64,000 nt of DNA from Pseudomonadota bacterium (GCA_022563255.1 JADFNS010000013.1:1-64000), one strand, 5' to 3'. Positions 10,053 through 20,962 are shown, counted from the stretch's first letter. A program made the numbers and translations. The notes: generated by a model not told the origin, from the sequence alone.

Positions 10053-11356
10053 GCAGCAGCCTCGGCGGCGACGTCAACAATGCTCCTGCCGTCATTGCGA
10101 ACCATGTACGCGAATTCGTCGTAAAAATGATCCAGAAAGCTCTGCACGGGCCATGCTGCCGCGTCGCCCAGGGCGCAGATCGTGTGCCCTTCAATTTTCC
10201 CGGCGACATCAACGAGTATCTGCAAATCGGCCTCTTCGCCCCGGCCTTCGACGATGCGTGTCAGCATGCGGTACAACCATCCAGTACCTTCGCGGCACGG
10301 AGTGCACTGACCACAGGATTCGGCCATGTAAAACCGTGCAATGCGCCGCAATACCCTAACCATGCAAGTCGTCTCGTCCATCACAATGACGGCACCAGTA
10401 CCAAACGACGAACCCGCTTCTTGCAATGCGTTGTAGTCCATCGTGCATTCCATGATGATTTCCGCAGGCAATACCTTGCACGACGAACCGCCGGGGATCA
10501 CCGCCTTCAACCTGCGACCGCCCAACACACCGCCGCAGATGTCGTTGAGCAGATCCTTGAACGCGATACCCATCGGCAATTCGTAGTTGCCGGGTTTCTC
10601 AATGTGTCCCGACACGGAAAACAAAGCGGTACCGCCGGAACCGTCCGGTCCAAGGCCCGCAAACCAGGCAGCCCCCTGACGCATGATGGCCGGCACGCTG
10701 GCCAGACTTTGGGTGTTGTTGATCGTCGTCGGCTTGCCATACAGACCGAAGTGCGCCGGAAATGGCGGCTTGAATCGCGGGCGCCCCTGCTTGCCTTCCA
10801 GTGACTCGAGCAAGGCCGTCTCTTCGCCACAAATGTAAGCGCCCGCACCGACGAAGGTATGGAGATCGAAGTCTATGCCGGAACGCTGAATGTTCTTGCC
10901 CAGCAGGCCCGCCTCGTACGCTTCCTTTACTGCAGCATCAAAACGCGGTACCGGTTCATCCAGAAACTCGCCGCGTATGTAGTTATATGCAATCGTCGCG
11001 CCCATCGCGTAAGCGGCGATCGCCATGCCTTCGATCAGTGAGTGCGGGTTGTAGCGCAGTATGTCGCGATCGTGACAGGTGCCAGGCTCGCTCTCATCCG
11101 AATTACAAACCAGATATTTCTGGCCGGCGACGTCTCGCGGCATGAAACTCCACTTCAGACCGGTGGGAAAACCGGCGCCGCCGCGCCCACGCAATCCCGA
11201 CGCCTTTACCTCGCTGATTATTTGCTCTGGCGTCAGCTTGCCCGCTAGAATTTTTCGCCAGGTCTCGTAGCCGTCGTGCTGTTCGTAGGTAGCGAGTGAC
11301 CAGGATTCTTTCGAGTCGAGGGTATTAAAGCAAACCAAATTCTGTTCGTAGCCCAT
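10049..11356 (-). CDS. nuoF: NADH-quinone oxidoreductase subunit F (NADH- and FMN-binding)
   Basis: This subunit oxidises NADH, passes electrons to FMN and then to cluster N3. The 435-residue protein shows the nucleotide-binding GRGGAGFP motif at about residues 57-64. Near residue 353 is the 4Fe-4S signature ESCGQCTPCREGTGWL, with the distal cysteine in HTICALGDAAAWP. The ATG at 11356 overlaps the nuoE stop by one base. It forms the electron-input module together with NuoE and NuoG. Confidence 0.97.
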   Translation of the reverse strand: MGYEQNLVCFNTLDSKESWSLATYEQHDGYETWRKILAGKLTPEQIISEVKASGLRGRGGAGFPTGLKWSFMPRDVAGQKYLVCNSDESEPGTCHDRDILRYNPHSLIEGMAIAAYAMGATIAYNYIRGEFLDEPVPRFDAAVKEAYEAGLLGKNIQRSGIDFDLHTFVGAGAYICGEETALLESLEGKQGRPRFKPPFPAHFGLYGKPTTINNTQSLASVPAIMRQGAAWFAGLGPDGSGGTALFSVSGHIEKPGNYELPMGIAFKDLLNDICGGVLGGRRLKAVIPGGSSCKVLPAEIIMECTMDYNALQEAGSSFGTGAVIVMDETTCMVRVLRRIARFYMAESCGQCTPCREGTGWLYRMLTRIVEGRGEEADLQILVDVAGKIEGHTICALGDAAAWPVQSFLDHFYDEFAYMVRNDGRSIVDVAAEAAA

Positions 11357-11841
11357 CAGTCGAGCCCGTTCAGAATTTCATCAACCTGTTCTATTGTCAG
11401 GTTTTCGTAGTATTTGTGGTTCACCATCATGGCAGGAGCGCCGCAACAGGCGGCGATGCACTCTTCTTCCTTCTTCAGGAAGATTCGACCGTCTGCGGTG
11501 CTCTCCCCCAGCACGATTCCAAGCTTCTTTTCCACATGATCGACGATGTCGTCGGCGCCGCGCAGCATGCACGAAATATTGGTGCAAATAGCGACTGCGT
11601 TGCGTCCGACTTCTTTGGTCTGGAACATTGAATAAAAAGTCGCTACTTCGTATACCTGAATCGCCGGTAGCTCGAGATACTCTGCCACCGCATTCATATG
11701 CTCTGCCGTTACATAGCCATTATTTTCATGCTGCACAGCATGCAATGCACTGATGACAGCTGAGCGCTTGCGGTCTGTCGGAAAACGCGCCTGCCACTGT
11801 TCAATTTCGCCCTTCACCTGTGCGGAGAGTGCGTAGCTCAT
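11356..11841 (-). CDS. nuoE: NADH-quinone oxidoreductase subunit E
   Basis: This thioredoxin-like 2Fe-2S subunit (cluster N1a) belongs to the NADH-oxidising module of complex I. Of its 161 residues, the four cluster ligands are recognisable at Cys86, Cys91, Cys128 and Cys132 (ICTNISCML and [11 protein letters not shown]). The start codon overlaps the nuoD stop by four bases. Length and ligand spacing match the family. Confidence 0.96.
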   Translation of the reverse strand: MSYALSAQVKGEIEQWQARFPTDRKRSAVISALHAVQHENNGYVTAEHMNAVAEYLELPAIQVYEVATFYSMFQTKEVGRNAVAICTNISCMLRGADDIVDHVEKKLGIVLGESTADGRIFLKKEEECIAACCGAPAMMVNHKYYENLTIEQVDEILNGLD

Positions 11842-13091
11842 CGGTCGATCTCACCAAACACGATATCCTGAGTGCCAATGATAGCGACGACATCCGCGAG
11901 CATGTGCCCTTCAACCATTTCCGCCATGGCCGATATGTGTGCGAAACCCGCCGCACGAATTTTCACGCGATACGGCTTGTTCGCCCCATCCGAAATAATG
12001 TAGACGGCGAATTCGCCTTTTGGATGTTCGATCGCGGCGTACGCTTCGCCCTCGGGCACACAGTATCCTTCTGTAAATAATTTGAAGTGATGGATGAGCG
12101 ATTCCATGTCGTCTTTCATCTCGACGCGCGTCGGCGGCGAGAACTTATGGTCCGATGCGATGACGGGTCCCGGATTGTCGCGCAGCCAGTCCACGCATTG
12201 CTTCACGATCCGATTGGCCTGTCGCATTTCCTCGACGCGCACCAGATATCGGTCGTAGCAATCGCCATTGACGCCGACGGGTATATCGAAATCCATGCGG
12301 TCGTATACATCGTAGGGCTGCTTCTTGCGCAGATCCCATTCGACGCCGGAGCCGCGCAACATGGGCCCGGAAAAGCCGAGCTGCATTGCACGTTCGGGCG
12401 ATACAACACCAATATTGACGGTGCGCTGTTTCCAAATGCGGTTGTCGGTGAGCAAAGTCTCGTACTCATCGACACAGGCGGGGAAGCGAGCGGTGAAATC
12501 CTCGATGAAATCCAGCAACGAGCCCTCGCGCGCGGCATTGAGGCGACTCAGATCTTTCTTGCTGCGAAATTTTGACGCCCGGTATTTTGGCATCGAGTCC
12601 GGCAAATCCCGGTAGACGCCACCGGGACGGTAGTATGTCGCGTGCATGCGCGTCCCAGAGACGGCCTCGTACACGTCCATAAGGTCTTCGCGTTCACGGA
12701 AGCAATACAGGAACACGGTCATCGCGCCAATATCCAGACCGTGCGCGCCGAGCCACATCAGGTGATTCAGAATACGCGTAATCTCGTCAAACATGACGCG
12801 GATGTATTGCGCTCGCTCGGGAACTTCGACACCGAGCAATTTCTCGATCGCCATCACATAACCGTGCTCGTTGCACATCATCGACACGTAATCGAGCCGG
12901 TCCATGTAACCAATGCTTTGGTTGAACGGCTTCGTTTCAGCGAGTTTTTCGGTCGCGCGGTGCAGCAGACCAACGTGCGGATCTGCTTTCTTGATCATCT
13001 CGCCTTCGATTTCAAGAACCAGGCGCAAAACACCGTGCGCCGCAGGATGCTGCGGACCGAAATTCATCGTGTAACTCTGAATTTCAGACAT
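11838..13091 (-). CDS. nuoD: NADH-quinone oxidoreductase subunit D
   Basis: This 49-kDa-type subunit forms the quinone-binding site with NuoB and NuoH. The product from the chosen start is 417 residues and begins [20 protein letters not shown], with the conserved histidine-containing loop at the start. I prefer the ATG at 13091 over an in-frame start at 13133 because the latter lies deeper in nuoC and adds residues not seen in the family. NuoD is not fused to NuoC, unlike the fused NuoCD of E. coli. It overlaps the end of nuoC by eight bases. Confidence 0.95.
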   Translation of the reverse strand: MSEIQSYTMNFGPQHPAAHGVLRLVLEIEGEMIKKADPHVGLLHRATEKLAETKPFNQSIGYMDRLDYVSMMCNEHGYVMAIEKLLGVEVPERAQYIRVMFDEITRILNHLMWLGAHGLDIGAMTVFLYCFREREDLMDVYEAVSGTRMHATYYRPGGVYRDLPDSMPKYRASKFRSKKDLSRLNAAREGSLLDFIEDFTARFPACVDEYETLLTDNRIWKQRTVNIGVVSPERAMQLGFSGPMLRGSGVEWDLRKKQPYDVYDRMDFDIPVGVNGDCYDRYLVRVEEMRQANRIVKQCVDWLRDNPGPVIASDHKFSPPTRVEMKDDMESLIHHFKLFTEGYCVPEGEAYAAIEHPKGEFAVYIISDGANKPYRVKIRAAGFAHISAMAEMVEGHMLADVVAIIGTQDIVFGEIDR

Positions 13092-13785
13092 CGTTCCCGT
13101 CCTTAAGAGCGGCTGAATAACGGTTGTCGTCACGAATTACTCGCGGTACCAGTGTGCGTGCTTCGATGCTGACGGGCTTGTACGCGACTCGTCCTTCCGC
13201 GGCGTCATAACTCACTTCAACATTACCGATCATCGGGAAATCCTTACGAAAGGGATGCCCAATGAAGCCGTAGTCGGTCAGTATGCGGCGCAGATCCGGG
13301 TGGCCCTCGAAAAGGATGCCGTAAAGATCGAACACCTCGCGCTCGAACCAGTTGGCGCTGTTCCAGATATCGACGACTGATTTTACGATCGGCGGATTAT
13401 CAATGCCCGTGTACACGCGCAGCCGCAGTCGGATATTGTTCTGAATGGACAACAAGTGATAGACAACAGCAAAGCGTTTCGGATCGAACTCGTCGGCCTC
13501 ATCCAGAATGACTGACTCACGTTCAACGCCGCGGCTGAACCCCGTGTCGGACGCACTGTTCGTCGTCCACTCATCCATGCCGTAGGTCAGGTAATCGACG
13601 CCGCAAACATCCATCAGCATTTCGAAACCGAATTCGGTCTCATTGCGCAAGGCGGTGGCGACCTTTATCAAGTCATCTTTGTCAAGTTCGTAGGTCAATT
13701 CACGGCAGGTCGATGCCACGCGATTCACTTGCTCGCCAAAGCGCGCGTCAATTCGAGCCGCAAGGGAATCGAGACGATCAGTCAT
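13084..13785 (-). CDS. nuoC: NADH-quinone oxidoreductase subunit C
   Basis: This 30-kDa-type subunit of the peripheral arm has a structural role next to NuoD. The product is about 233 residues, with the conserved [20 protein letters not shown] motif near residue 150 and the following GHPFRKDFP. The start could be the ATG at 13785 (MTDRLDSL) or a TTG at 13797; neither has a strong ribosome-binding site, so the ATG is preferred. It follows the nuoB stop closely and stands as a separate gene. Confidence 0.93.
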   Translation of the reverse strand: MTDRLDSLAARIDARFGEQVNRVASTCRELTYELDKDDLIKVATALRNETEFGFEMLMDVCGVDYLTYGMDEWTTNSASDTGFSRGVERESVILDEADEFDPKRFAVVYHLLSIQNNIRLRLRVYTGIDNPPIVKSVVDIWNSANWFEREVFDLYGILFEGHPDLRRILTDYGFIGHPFRKDFPMIGNVEVSYDAAEGRVAYKPVSIEARTLVPRVIRDDNRYSAALKDGNDV

Positions 13786-14314
13786 CGTGTCGAGCAATCG
13801 TGCTGGTACGTCGGATCTTGTTCTGCAACTGAATCAGCCCGTAGATCAGGGCCTCTGCGGTCGGCGGACATCCCGGAACGTAAACATCGACCGGAACTAT
13901 TCGATCGCATCCACGCACCACGGAGTAGGAATAATGGTAGTAGCCGCCGCCATTCGCACACGAGCCCATTGAGACTACCCAACGCGGCTCAGGCATCTGA
14001 TCGTAGACCTTGCGCAAAGCCGGCGCCATTTTGTTGGTTAAAGTGCCGGCTACGATCATGCAGTCAGACTGACGTGGACTCGGACGAAAAATGATACCAA
14101 AACGGTCGAGGTCATAGCGAGACGCGCCGGCCTGCATCATCTCGATCGCACAACACGCGAGGCCGAAACTCATCGGCCACAACGAACCCGTGCGCGCCCA
14201 GTTCATGACGGCATCGACGCTCGTCACGACGAAGCCTTTTTCCTGCAAGCTGCTCCCTGCGGCCTGAGCGTCGCTCGCAGGCTCCACGGCTGCCGCGGAA
14301 CTCGTCAATCCCAT
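13778..14314 (-). CDS. nuoB: NADH-quinone oxidoreductase subunit B (cluster N2)
   Basis: This subunit carries the terminal 4Fe-4S cluster N2, which reduces the quinone. Cluster ligands are visible as the tandem cysteines in [11 protein letters not shown] (residues 54-55 from the chosen start), the cysteine in [10 protein letters not shown] and the one in VPGCPP. I chose the ATG at 14314 because an AGGGGG ribosome-binding site lies seven bases upstream. A GTG at 14335 is possible but less likely. The start lies within the last codons of nuoA. Confidence 0.95.
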   Translation of the reverse strand: MGLTSSAAAVEPASDAQAAGSSLQEKGFVVTSVDAVMNWARTGSLWPMSFGLACCAIEMMQAGASRYDLDRFGIIFRPSPRQSDCMIVAGTLTNKMAPALRKVYDQMPEPRWVVSMGSCANGGGYYHYSYSVVRGCDRIVPVDVYVPGCPPTAEALIYGLIQLQNKIRRTSTIARHDD

Positions 14315-14661
14315 TCCAGCGCCCCCTTTTTCCACTCGTAAATAAAGCCAATGACCAGAATGGTGAGAAACAACGCCATAGCCAGCAAGCCAGCCTTACC
14401 CACCGTGTCCAGAGATACGGCCCAGGGAAACAAAAACGCAATTTCGAGATCGAAAATAATAAACAGGATGGCGACGAGGTAGTAACGCACGTCGAACTTC
14501 ATGCGGGAATTGTCAAACGCTTCAAAACCGCACTCGTAGGGAGACAGTTTTTCGTCGTCTTTGCCGCCGTGGCCGATCAAGAATCCAAGCCCCAGCAGCA
14601 ATATGCTTATTCCCGCGCTAATGCCGAGGAATATCAGGATAGGAAGGTACTCTTGAAGCAT
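14305..14661 (-). CDS. nuoA: NADH-quinone oxidoreductase subunit A
   Basis: This first gene of the complex I operon encodes a 118-residue membrane subunit with three helices. Its long first loop carries the conserved YECGFEAF motif ([20 protein letters not shown], near residues 41-60). It sits at the junction of the two arms and contacts the quinone site. About 190 bases of non-coding leader separate it from tRNA-Leu upstream. Its 3' end overlaps nuoB. Confidence 0.96.
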   Translation of the reverse strand: MLQEYLPILIFLGISAGISILLLGLGFLIGHGGKDDEKLSPYECGFEAFDNSRMKFDVRYYLVAILFIIFDLEIAFLFPWAVSLDTVGKAGLLAMALFLTILVIGFIYEWKKGALEWD

Positions 14662-14733
14662 GGTATTTCTGTTGTTGCCCTGCTGATTTCGCGACCGGAT
14701 TTACGCCCGATGTCGCTCCAAAATCAGCGCGGC

Positions 14734-14739
14734 ATTGTA
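14734..14739 (-). promoter_or_regulatory. Possible -10 box of the nuo operon promoter
   Basis: On the minus strand a TACAAT box occurs in the leader between the tRNA-Leu terminator and nuoA, about 73 bases before the nuoA ATG. No convincing -35 box is visible at the right distance, so the assignment rests on the -10 match and the position. Confidence 0.3.
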
Positions 14740-14793
14740 TCAGTCTAAGCAGCGGCGAATACACCCTTTTTCCAGTACGTAATGACCCCGACA

Positions 14794-14833
14794 CAAAAAA
14801 ACGGCCTGCAGCGCGTCGTGTGCTGGCAGGCCG
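14794..14833 (-). terminator. Rho-independent terminator after tRNA-Leu
   Basis: On the minus strand a perfect seven-pair stem (14827-14833 with 14802-14808) is followed by a run of T residues. It lies 13 bases past the tRNA-Leu CCA and separates the secG/tRNA transcript from the nuo operon. The loop is long (18 bases) but itself partly self-complementary. Confidence 0.75.
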
Positions 14834-14845
14834 ATTTCGATTGTT

Positions 14846-14930
14846 TGGTGCTCTGGGCGAGACTCGAACTCGCACGGCTCGCGCCACTGCCCCCTCAAGA
14901 CAGCGTGTCTACCAATTCCACCACCAGAGC
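14846..14930 (-). tRNA. tRNA-Leu (GAG anticodon)
   Basis: This is an 85-nt class II tRNA with encoded CCA (14846-14848). The acceptor stem is a perfect seven pairs (GCTCTGG with CCAGAGC). The anticodon loop reads TTGAGGG, giving GAG. A long variable arm and a GCGAG-TTCGAGT-CTCGC T-arm are present. It lies 12 bases after secG and is probably cotranscribed with it; the order secG, tRNA-Leu, nuo is common in gammaproteobacteria. Confidence 0.97.
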
Positions 14931-14942
14931 GATTGCTGTGGT

Positions 14943-15335
14943 CTAGTCGTTATCCTGATTGTCAGGCGTCTCGGCGTCGTCAGACTCAAGCGACGGCATT
15001 TCGGATACCGGCTCCTGCTCGTTCACCGCCGGAAAATCTTCAACTACCTCTTCCGCTGCCGGGGCATCGTCGAGGAGACTGCTCGGCGCAGCCGAGGTCT
15101 GACTGCTTAAGTAAGCCAGGGTGAGGCTGCTGGCGAAGAACGCCGTGGCAAGAATCGCCGTTGCTCGTGAAAAGAAACTGCCCGAACCGCGCGCACCAAA
15201 GACCGTACCGGACGCGCCAGCGCCGAATGCGGCGCCTGCATCGGCGCCTTTGCCGCGTTGCAACAAAACCAGCACGATTATCAGTAGTGCGATCAGTGTG
15301 TGACCGATAAGTACTGCTTTTTGAATAGTATCCAT
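14943..15335 (-). CDS. secG: Preprotein translocase subunit SecG
   Basis: This small membrane component of the SecYEG channel supports protein export. The product is 130 residues with two helices (about residues 3-20 and 52-70) and the conserved LLQRGKGADAGAAFGAG linker with its phenylalanine/glycine-rich turn. The ATG at 15335 has a GAGGA ribosome-binding site, so the longer frame to 15383 is rejected. The C-terminus after residue 75 is strongly acidic and longer than in minimal SecG proteins. It follows tpiA by seven bases. Confidence 0.95.
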   Translation of the reverse strand: MDTIQKAVLIGHTLIALLIIVLVLLQRGKGADAGAAFGAGASGTVFGARGSGSFFSRATAILATAFFASSLTLAYLSSQTSAAPSSLLDDAPAAEEVVEDFPAVNEQEPVSEMPSLESDDAETPDNQDND

Positions 15336-15342
15336 TAAGTCC

Positions 15343-16101
15343 TCAACCTTGCGCTGCCGCCCCGGCAATCGCCAGAAAATCACTTGCCTGCAACGACGCG
15401 CCGCCTATCAGACCGCCGTCTATATCCGGCATGGCCAACAAGCCGGACGCATTTTCGCTTTTCATGCTGCCGCCGTAAAGAATCTGCACACTCTCTGCGA
15501 GAGCCGAATCTTCTTCCGCCAGTCGCGCCCGAATGTGCCGATGCACATCCTGCGCCTGATCCGGCGTTGCCGTCTTGCCGGTCCCGATCGCCCAAACCGG
15601 CTCGTAGGCAATAACGGCCGCAGCAAAAGCTACCACACCTGCCGCATCCAGAACTGCGTCAAGCTGTTCATTTATCACGCTTTCCGTCGTCCCCGCTTCC
15701 CGCTCCTGCAACGTTTCGCCCACACACAAGATCGGGGTTAATCCATTGGCCTGGGCCGCCTGAAACTTCGTCGCAACCTGGACGCTTGTTTCGCCGTACA
15801 TCGCACGTCGTTCCGAGTGCCCAACGATGACGAACTCGCAGCCCACGTCTTTGAGCATTGACGGCGACGTTTCACCGGTGTGCGCGCCAGCCTTATGCGC
15901 AGAGACATTTTGCGCCCCCAACGCCACCGCGCTGCCCTCAAGCTGCCTGGAAACAGCCGCCAAATAAGGAAACGGCGGGCAAACCAGCACGCGAAATCCA
16001 CCGCCTTCCGGCATCCCGGCCACGATGCCGGCGGCGAGTTCTTCGCTGGCGGCGATGCTGCCGTTCATTTTCCAGTTGCCGGCGATAAGGAATTCGCGCA
16101 T
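15343..16101 (-). CDS. tpiA: Triose-phosphate isomerase
   Basis: This enzyme interconverts dihydroxyacetone phosphate and glyceraldehyde 3-phosphate in glycolysis and gluconeogenesis. The 252-residue protein has the expected catalytic elements: NWKMNG with Lys11, the GHSERR histidine near residue 95, and the catalytic glutamate in [11 protein letters not shown] near residue 165. The phosphate-binding loop GGSMKSENA lies near residue 212. It lies between glmM and secG, the usual order in this group. Confidence 0.97.
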   Translation of the reverse strand: MREFLIAGNWKMNGSIAASEELAAGIVAGMPEGGGFRVLVCPPFPYLAAVSRQLEGSAVALGAQNVSAHKAGAHTGETSPSMLKDVGCEFVIVGHSERRAMYGETSVQVATKFQAAQANGLTPILCVGETLQEREAGTTESVINEQLDAVLDAAGVVAFAAAVIAYEPVWAIGTGKTATPDQAQDVHRHIRARLAEEDSALAESVQILYGGSMKSENASGLLAMPDIDGGLIGGASLQASDFLAIAGAAAQG

Positions 16102-16189
16102 TTGTAAGTTTCCGCAGGCCTAAAAGGCGCGCAAGGATACCGAGGCTATCACCGCAAATCAACGCACAAAGCGTCTCTTGTCCGGGTCC

Positions 16190-17524
16190 TCAGGCCGCCG
16201 CCTCGGCGACGACGCTCGCCAGACGGTTCGCAATAGCTACCACCTGGTCGTGATCCTCGCCCTCAACCATGACCCGAATGACCGCTTCTGTCCCTGAGGC
16301 CCGCAGGACTACACGCCCGGTATCGGCCAACTCACTTTCCGCCACGGCCACGGCCGCCTGAATTTCAACCGACGCCGCAGGATCCACGCCGTTTTTTGAC
16401 TGCACATTTACCATGATTTGCGGGTACTTCCGCATGCCGGCAGCAAGCTCCGAAAGCGATTTATCGGTTTCTTTCATGATGGCCAGTACCTGCAACGCGC
16501 AAATCAACCCATCTCCGGTGGTTGTCTTGTCCAGTACGATCATGTGCCCGGAGGTCTCGCCACCCAGGATCCCGCCGGATTCCTTCAGGGCTTCGAGAAC
16601 ATAACGATCGCCGACGTTCACGCGCCTGAACTCTATATTTTGCGCTTTGAGGGCGTGCTCAAGACCGAGATTGCTCATGACCGTGCCGACGACCGGTCCC
16701 GTGAGCCGCCCTTGCCGCTGTCTGGCCGTCGCAAGAATGTACAGCAACTGGTCGCCGTCGATCAGTTCACCGTTCTCGTCCACCATGATGAGCCTGTCCC
16801 CGTCGCCATCCAAGGCGACACCGACGTCTGCGCGTACGCCCGGCACGGTCATTTGCAGCAGGGCCGGCTCCATTGAGCCGCAGCCATCGTTGATGTTCAT
16901 GCCGTTCGGCGAGCACCCGATCGGAATCACTTCGGCCCGAAGATTAGCCAACGTCCGCGGACCAACTTTGTATCCCGCGCCGTTCGCGCCGTCGAAAACG
17001 ACCTTCATCCCGTCCAGATCGACGCCATCGGGCATGCTCTGGGCGCAGAAGTCCTGGTAGCGAATACGGGCCGTGTCGATGCGCTTCGCTTTTCCCAGCG
17101 ACTGCGATTCGAGTGTGATCGCCGGGTTTTTCAGGTGCTCTTCAATCTTGAGTTCTATTTCATCGGTGAGCTTGGAACCACAACGATCGAAGAACTTAAT
17201 GCCATTGTCGGAATAAACGTTGTGCGACGCGCTGATCACGACGCCAAGATCCGCCTCAAATTCCTGGGTGAGCCGCGCGATGCCCGGCGTCGGCAGAGGG
17301 CCTATCAACAGCACATCCGCGCCAGCCGCAACGAAACCGGCTTCGAGCGCCGACTCAAACATGTATCCGGACAACCGCGTGTCCTTGCCGATGACTACGG
17401 TACCGCCCCTGGGGACGAGCACCTGGGCCGCCGCGCTGGCCAGCCGCATGGCAAAATCCGCGGTCATCGGGTCGCTGCCGACCTTGCCGCGTATGCCGTC
17501 TGTGCCAAAAAAACGCTTGTTCAT
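16190..17524 (-). CDS. glmM: Phosphoglucosamine mutase
   Basis: This enzyme converts glucosamine 6-phosphate to glucosamine 1-phosphate on the way to UDP-N-acetylglucosamine, a precursor of peptidoglycan and lipopolysaccharide. The 444-residue protein begins with FFGTDGIRG. It carries the phosphoserine loop SASHNVYSDNGIKFF (active serine about residue 100), the metal-binding DGDGDR loop near residue 240 and the sugar loop GGETSGH near residue 325. The start overlaps the folP stop by four bases. Confidence 0.97.
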   Translation of the reverse strand: MNKRFFGTDGIRGKVGSDPMTADFAMRLASAAAQVLVPRGGTVVIGKDTRLSGYMFESALEAGFVAAGADVLLIGPLPTPGIARLTQEFEADLGVVISASHNVYSDNGIKFFDRCGSKLTDEIELKIEEHLKNPAITLESQSLGKAKRIDTARIRYQDFCAQSMPDGVDLDGMKVVFDGANGAGYKVGPRTLANLRAEVIPIGCSPNGMNINDGCGSMEPALLQMTVPGVRADVGVALDGDGDRLIMVDENGELIDGDQLLYILATARQRQGRLTGPVVGTVMSNLGLEHALKAQNIEFRRVNVGDRYVLEALKESGGILGGETSGHMIVLDKTTTGDGLICALQVLAIMKETDKSLSELAAGMRKYPQIMVNVQSKNGVDPAASVEIQAAVAVAESELADTGRVVLRASGTEAVIRVMVEGEDHDQVVAIANRLASVVAEAAA

Positions 17525-18393
17525 TCGCTTGCTTCCATTACAGCGCCCGCTACCCGCAGTGCATCCACTGTCTCCCTGACGTCATGCACCCGAAGAATTT
17601 GCGCGCCGTGCATTGCCGCTATAACCGCAGCCGAAATACTGGCCGCCAGACGATCATCGACCTTCCTGCCCGTCAATTCACCCAATGTCGACTTACGTGA
17701 AAGCCCGACCAGCACCGGCCTGCCAAGATTCTGCAATTGTCGCAGATTTGCCAGCAACTCTACATTGTGCGCACGCGTCTTGCCGAAGCCAAAACCCGGG
17801 TCTACAACGATGAGCGCCTCGTCGATGCCGGCCTCGCGACATTCTGACACTCTGTCGGCCAGGAATGCTGTGACGTCGGCCACAACGTCTTCGTAATGGG
17901 GCGATGTTTGCATCGTGCGTGGCCGGCCCTGCATGTGCATCAGGCAAACCGGAACCCGCAGGCTCGCTGCCGCGCTGAGCGCTCCGTCTTCCTGCAGGGC
18001 CAGAACATCGTTGATCATCGCGGCGCCAGCGGCTACCGCGGCGCGCATGACGCCGGCTTTACTCGTATCGATCGAAACCGGCAGATCGACCGTGTCACGA
18101 ATGGCTTCGATAACAGGAATTACACGGTCCAGTTCGGCGGCTTCGCTAACGTCGTCCGCCCCCGGTCGAGTGGACTCCCCACCTACATCGATAATCGCGG
18201 CGCCGTCCGCGGCCATCCGCTCAGCCTGGCGGCGCGCCGCGTCGATATCGGAAAATCGATCGCCATCGGAAAAAGAATCCGGCGTGACATTGAGAATCCC
18301 CATGACGGCGGGACACGCGAATTTCAGCGCTCCAATGCGCAGCAGTTGCTTAGTGCTCTGCTGCGGGTCCGCCAATCTTGCCTGCAGCATCAT
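17521..18393 (-). CDS. folP: Dihydropteroate synthase
   Basis: This enzyme condenses p-aminobenzoate with dihydropterin pyrophosphate in folate synthesis and is the sulfonamide target. Signatures are [14 protein letters not shown] near residue 31 and [12 protein letters not shown], with the C-terminal [12 protein letters not shown] loop. The start at 18393 (MMLQARL) is preferred because GGAGA lies six bases upstream; it overlaps the end of ftsH by about 44 bases. The longer frame to 18477 adds an arginine-rich stretch that is only ftsH read in another frame. Confidence 0.95.
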   Translation of the reverse strand: MMLQARLADPQQSTKQLLRIGALKFACPAVMGILNVTPDSFSDGDRFSDIDAARRQAERMAADGAAIIDVGGESTRPGADDVSEAAELDRVIPVIEAIRDTVDLPVSIDTSKAGVMRAAVAAGAAMINDVLALQEDGALSAAASLRVPVCLMHMQGRPRTMQTSPHYEDVVADVTAFLADRVSECREAGIDEALIVVDPGFGFGKTRAHNVELLANLRQLQNLGRPVLVGLSRKSTLGELTGRKVDDRLAASISAAVIAAMHGAQILRVHDVRETVDALRVAGAVMEASE

Positions 18394-20287
18394 CGTCGGT
18401 CTCCGCCGTCGCAGAACCATCGTCAGGACGCTTCGGATCCGGGCTGTCGTTCCAGTCTTCCGGCGGCCGCGGCTCACGGCCCGCCATGATGTCCTTCACC
18501 TGGACGTCGTCCAGAGTCTCGTACTTCATGAGCGCCTTCGCCATGACGTGCAACTTGTCGATATTTTTCTTGAGGAGAGTAGCCGCGCGCTCGTAATTTA
18601 CATCGATAATCTTGCGCACCTCCTCGTCGATCAGGTTCGCCGTGTCGTCGGAGACGGACTTGTGCTGAGTTACGCTCCGGCCGAGAAATATCTCGCCGGC
18701 GTCTTCGCTGTAAGTCAACGGGCCAAGGCGATCCGACAAGCCCCATTTCGTCACCATGTTACGAGCGATTTCAGTGGCTTGTTCGATATCATTGGACGCG
18801 CCCGTCGTTACACCGGCAGGTCCGTTGATCATTTCCTCGGCAATTCGCCCGCCGAACAACGTCGATATGCGACTTTCCAGACGTTGCTTTGAGGTGCTGT
18901 AGCGATCTTCCTCGGGCAGGTACATTGTGACACCCAACGCCATACCTCGCGGAATGATCGTCACCTTGTAGACCGGGTCGTGTTCGGGAACCAAAAAACC
19001 GATGATCGCGTGACCTGCCTCGTGGTAGGCCGTATTGAGCTTCTCTTCCTCGCTCATGACCATCGACCGGCGCTCCGCGCCCATCATGATCTTGTCTTTG
19101 GCTTTCTCGAACTCTTTCATTCTCACGACGCGCAAGTTCTCGCGCGCCGCGCTCAACGCCGCTTCGTTGACAAGATTGGCGAGATCAGCACCTGAAAAAC
19201 CCGGGGTACCGCGCGCGATGATGCCCGGCTTCACGTCTTCGTCGAGCGGCACCTTGCGCATATGAACTTTAATAATTTGCTCACGACCACGAATGTCGGG
19301 CAGCGGAACGACTACCTGACGATCAAATCGACCCGGACGCAACAGCGCGGGATCGAGCACGTCGGGCCGGTTCGTTGCCGCGATTACGATGACGCCTTCG
19401 CTGCCTTCGAAGCCATCCATCTCGACCAACAGCTGGTTAAGCGTCTGCTCACGCTCGTCATGACCACCACCCAAGCCCGCGCCGCGATGGCGTCCGACCG
19501 CATCAAGCTCGTCAATGAATATGATGCACGGCGCCTGCTTCTTCGCCTGATCAAACATGTCGCGGACGCGTGATGCGCCTACGCCGACAAACATTTCGAC
19601 GAAATCGGAGCCGGAAATCGTGAAGAAGGGTACCGAGGCCTCACCCGCAATCGCTCTTGCCAGCAGCGTCTTACCCGTGCCGGGCGGACCCACCATCAGG
19701 ACGCCTTTTGGAATCTTCCCGCCCAGGCGCTGAAATTTACTGGGATCTTTCAGGAAATCGACGATCTCCGAGACTTCGTTCTTGGCTTCCTCGATTCCAG
19801 CAACGTCATCAAAACTAATACCGACCTGATCTTCACCGAGCAATCGTGCCTTGCTCTTGCCAAACGACATCGCCCCGCGGCCGCCGACGCCACCTTGCAT
19901 CTGCCGCATGAAGTATATCCAGACGCCGATGAGCAGCAAGATCGGAAACGAACTGATCAGCAATTGACCGATCAGACTTTGCGATTTCGGATCCGCCGCT
20001 GTGAAACGTACACCGTGGTCGTCCAGCAGACCAATGAGCGTGTTGTTATCGGTCTCCGGGCTAATCGTGTAAAACGGCAGAGGTTCGACCGACCGACCGC
20101 CGAAGCGAATCTGTTCGTCGTCAATGACCGCCACCGCCACCTGACCGGAGCGCACTTGATTGAGAAATTCCGAATAGTCTTTCTTCTGTGGCTGGCCGCC
20201 GCTGACGCCGGACAAGCTTTGTACAACCGACAGTAAAACCACGATAATGACAATGAAGACGAGTATATTTTTGGTTAAATCATTCAC
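18350..20287 (-). CDS. ftsH: ATP-dependent zinc metalloprotease FtsH
   Basis: This membrane-anchored AAA+ protease degrades misfolded membrane proteins and short-lived regulators. The 645-residue protein has two N-terminal helices (about residues 7-25 and 105-126), Walker A GPPGTGKT at 200-207, Walker [12 protein letters not shown] near 255 and the zinc-site HEAGH at 422-426. The C-terminus is acidic and proline-rich. It is probably cotranscribed with rlmE upstream and folP downstream, as in E. coli. Confidence 0.98.
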   Translation of the reverse strand: MNDLTKNILVFIVIIVVLLSVVQSLSGVSGGQPQKKDYSEFLNQVRSGQVAVAVIDDEQIRFGGRSVEPLPFYTISPETDNNTLIGLLDDHGVRFTAADPKSQSLIGQLLISSFPILLLIGVWIYFMRQMQGGVGGRGAMSFGKSKARLLGEDQVGISFDDVAGIEEAKNEVSEIVDFLKDPSKFQRLGGKIPKGVLMVGPPGTGKTLLARAIAGEASVPFFTISGSDFVEMFVGVGASRVRDMFDQAKKQAPCIIFIDELDAVGRHRGAGLGGGHDEREQTLNQLLVEMDGFEGSEGVIVIAATNRPDVLDPALLRPGRFDRQVVVPLPDIRGREQIIKVHMRKVPLDEDVKPGIIARGTPGFSGADLANLVNEAALSAARENLRVVRMKEFEKAKDKIMMGAERRSMVMSEEEKLNTAYHEAGHAIIGFLVPEHDPVYKVTIIPRGMALGVTMYLPEEDRYSTSKQRLESRISTLFGGRIAEEMINGPAGVTTGASNDIEQATEIARNMVTKWGLSDRLGPLTYSEDAGEIFLGRSVTQHKSVSDDTANLIDEEVRKIIDVNYERAATLLKKNIDKLHVMAKALMKYETLDDVQVKDIMAGREPRPPEDWNDSPDPKRPDDGSATAETDDDAAGKIGGPAAEH

Positions 20288-20299
20288 GTTTCGACACTA

Positions 20300-20923
20300 C
20301 TACAATTGGTAGTTTCTAGCTACCAGGTACACCTCACGACTGCCAGATCTTGAAGCCTTTGGTTTCATGACCTTCACCCGCTTGAAAGAGCTCTTTACAT
20401 CCAGCACGAACGGATCGATACCCTCGCCCTGAAATACCTTGCAAACGAAGTCGCCGCCAGGTTTCAGCACCCGTCGCGCCATGTCGAGAGCAAGTTCCAC
20501 GAGATATATTGAGCGTGGCTGATCAACCGCCTTGTTGCCCGTAGTATTGGGGGCAATATCGCTCATCACAAGGTCCACGCCTGCGGTGCCGACCGCTGTT
20601 ACTACCTGCTCGAAAACGGCGTCGTCCAGAAAATCGCCCTGCACGAATTCGACATCCGGCAACGAGTCCATCGGCAGTATATCCACAGCGACAATACGCG
20701 CCCTGCCCTTGAGCTTCCGCGTAACGTATTGGCTCCAACTGCCGGGCGCCGAACCCAGGTCAAGACAAACCATGCCGGGACGCAACAACCGCTCCTTCAG
20801 GTCGATCTGCTCCAGCTTGTAGACTGCGCGCGAGCGCCAGCCGTCACGACGCGCCATTTGCACATACGGATCACGTTCCTGGCGCTGCAACCAGCTGCGA
20901 GAAGACGCGCGCTTCTTACTCAC
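20300..20923 (-). CDS. rlmE: 23S rRNA (uridine-2'-O-)-methyltransferase RlmE
   Basis: This SAM-dependent enzyme methylates U2552 of 23S rRNA in the large subunit; it is also known as FtsJ or RrmJ. The 207 residues contain the SAM-binding VCLDLGSAPGSWSQYV near residue 50, the MSDIAPNTTGN motif near residue 120 and the K-D-K-E catalytic pattern (KLEQIDLK, DIAPN, FVCKVFQGEG). It is 12 bases upstream of ftsH and diverges from yhbY with a 39-base gap. Confidence 0.97.
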   Translation of the reverse strand: MSKKRASSRSWLQRQERDPYVQMARRDGWRSRAVYKLEQIDLKERLLRPGMVCLDLGSAPGSWSQYVTRKLKGRARIVAVDILPMDSLPDVEFVQGDFLDDAVFEQVVTAVGTAGVDLVMSDIAPNTTGNKAVDQPRSIYLVELALDMARRVLKPGGDFVCKVFQGEGIDPFVLDVKSSFKRVKVMKPKASRSGSREVYLVARNYQL

Positions 20924-20962
20924 TTTGAATCTCCAAACGCATGACTGTTACACTTCGCGCCA

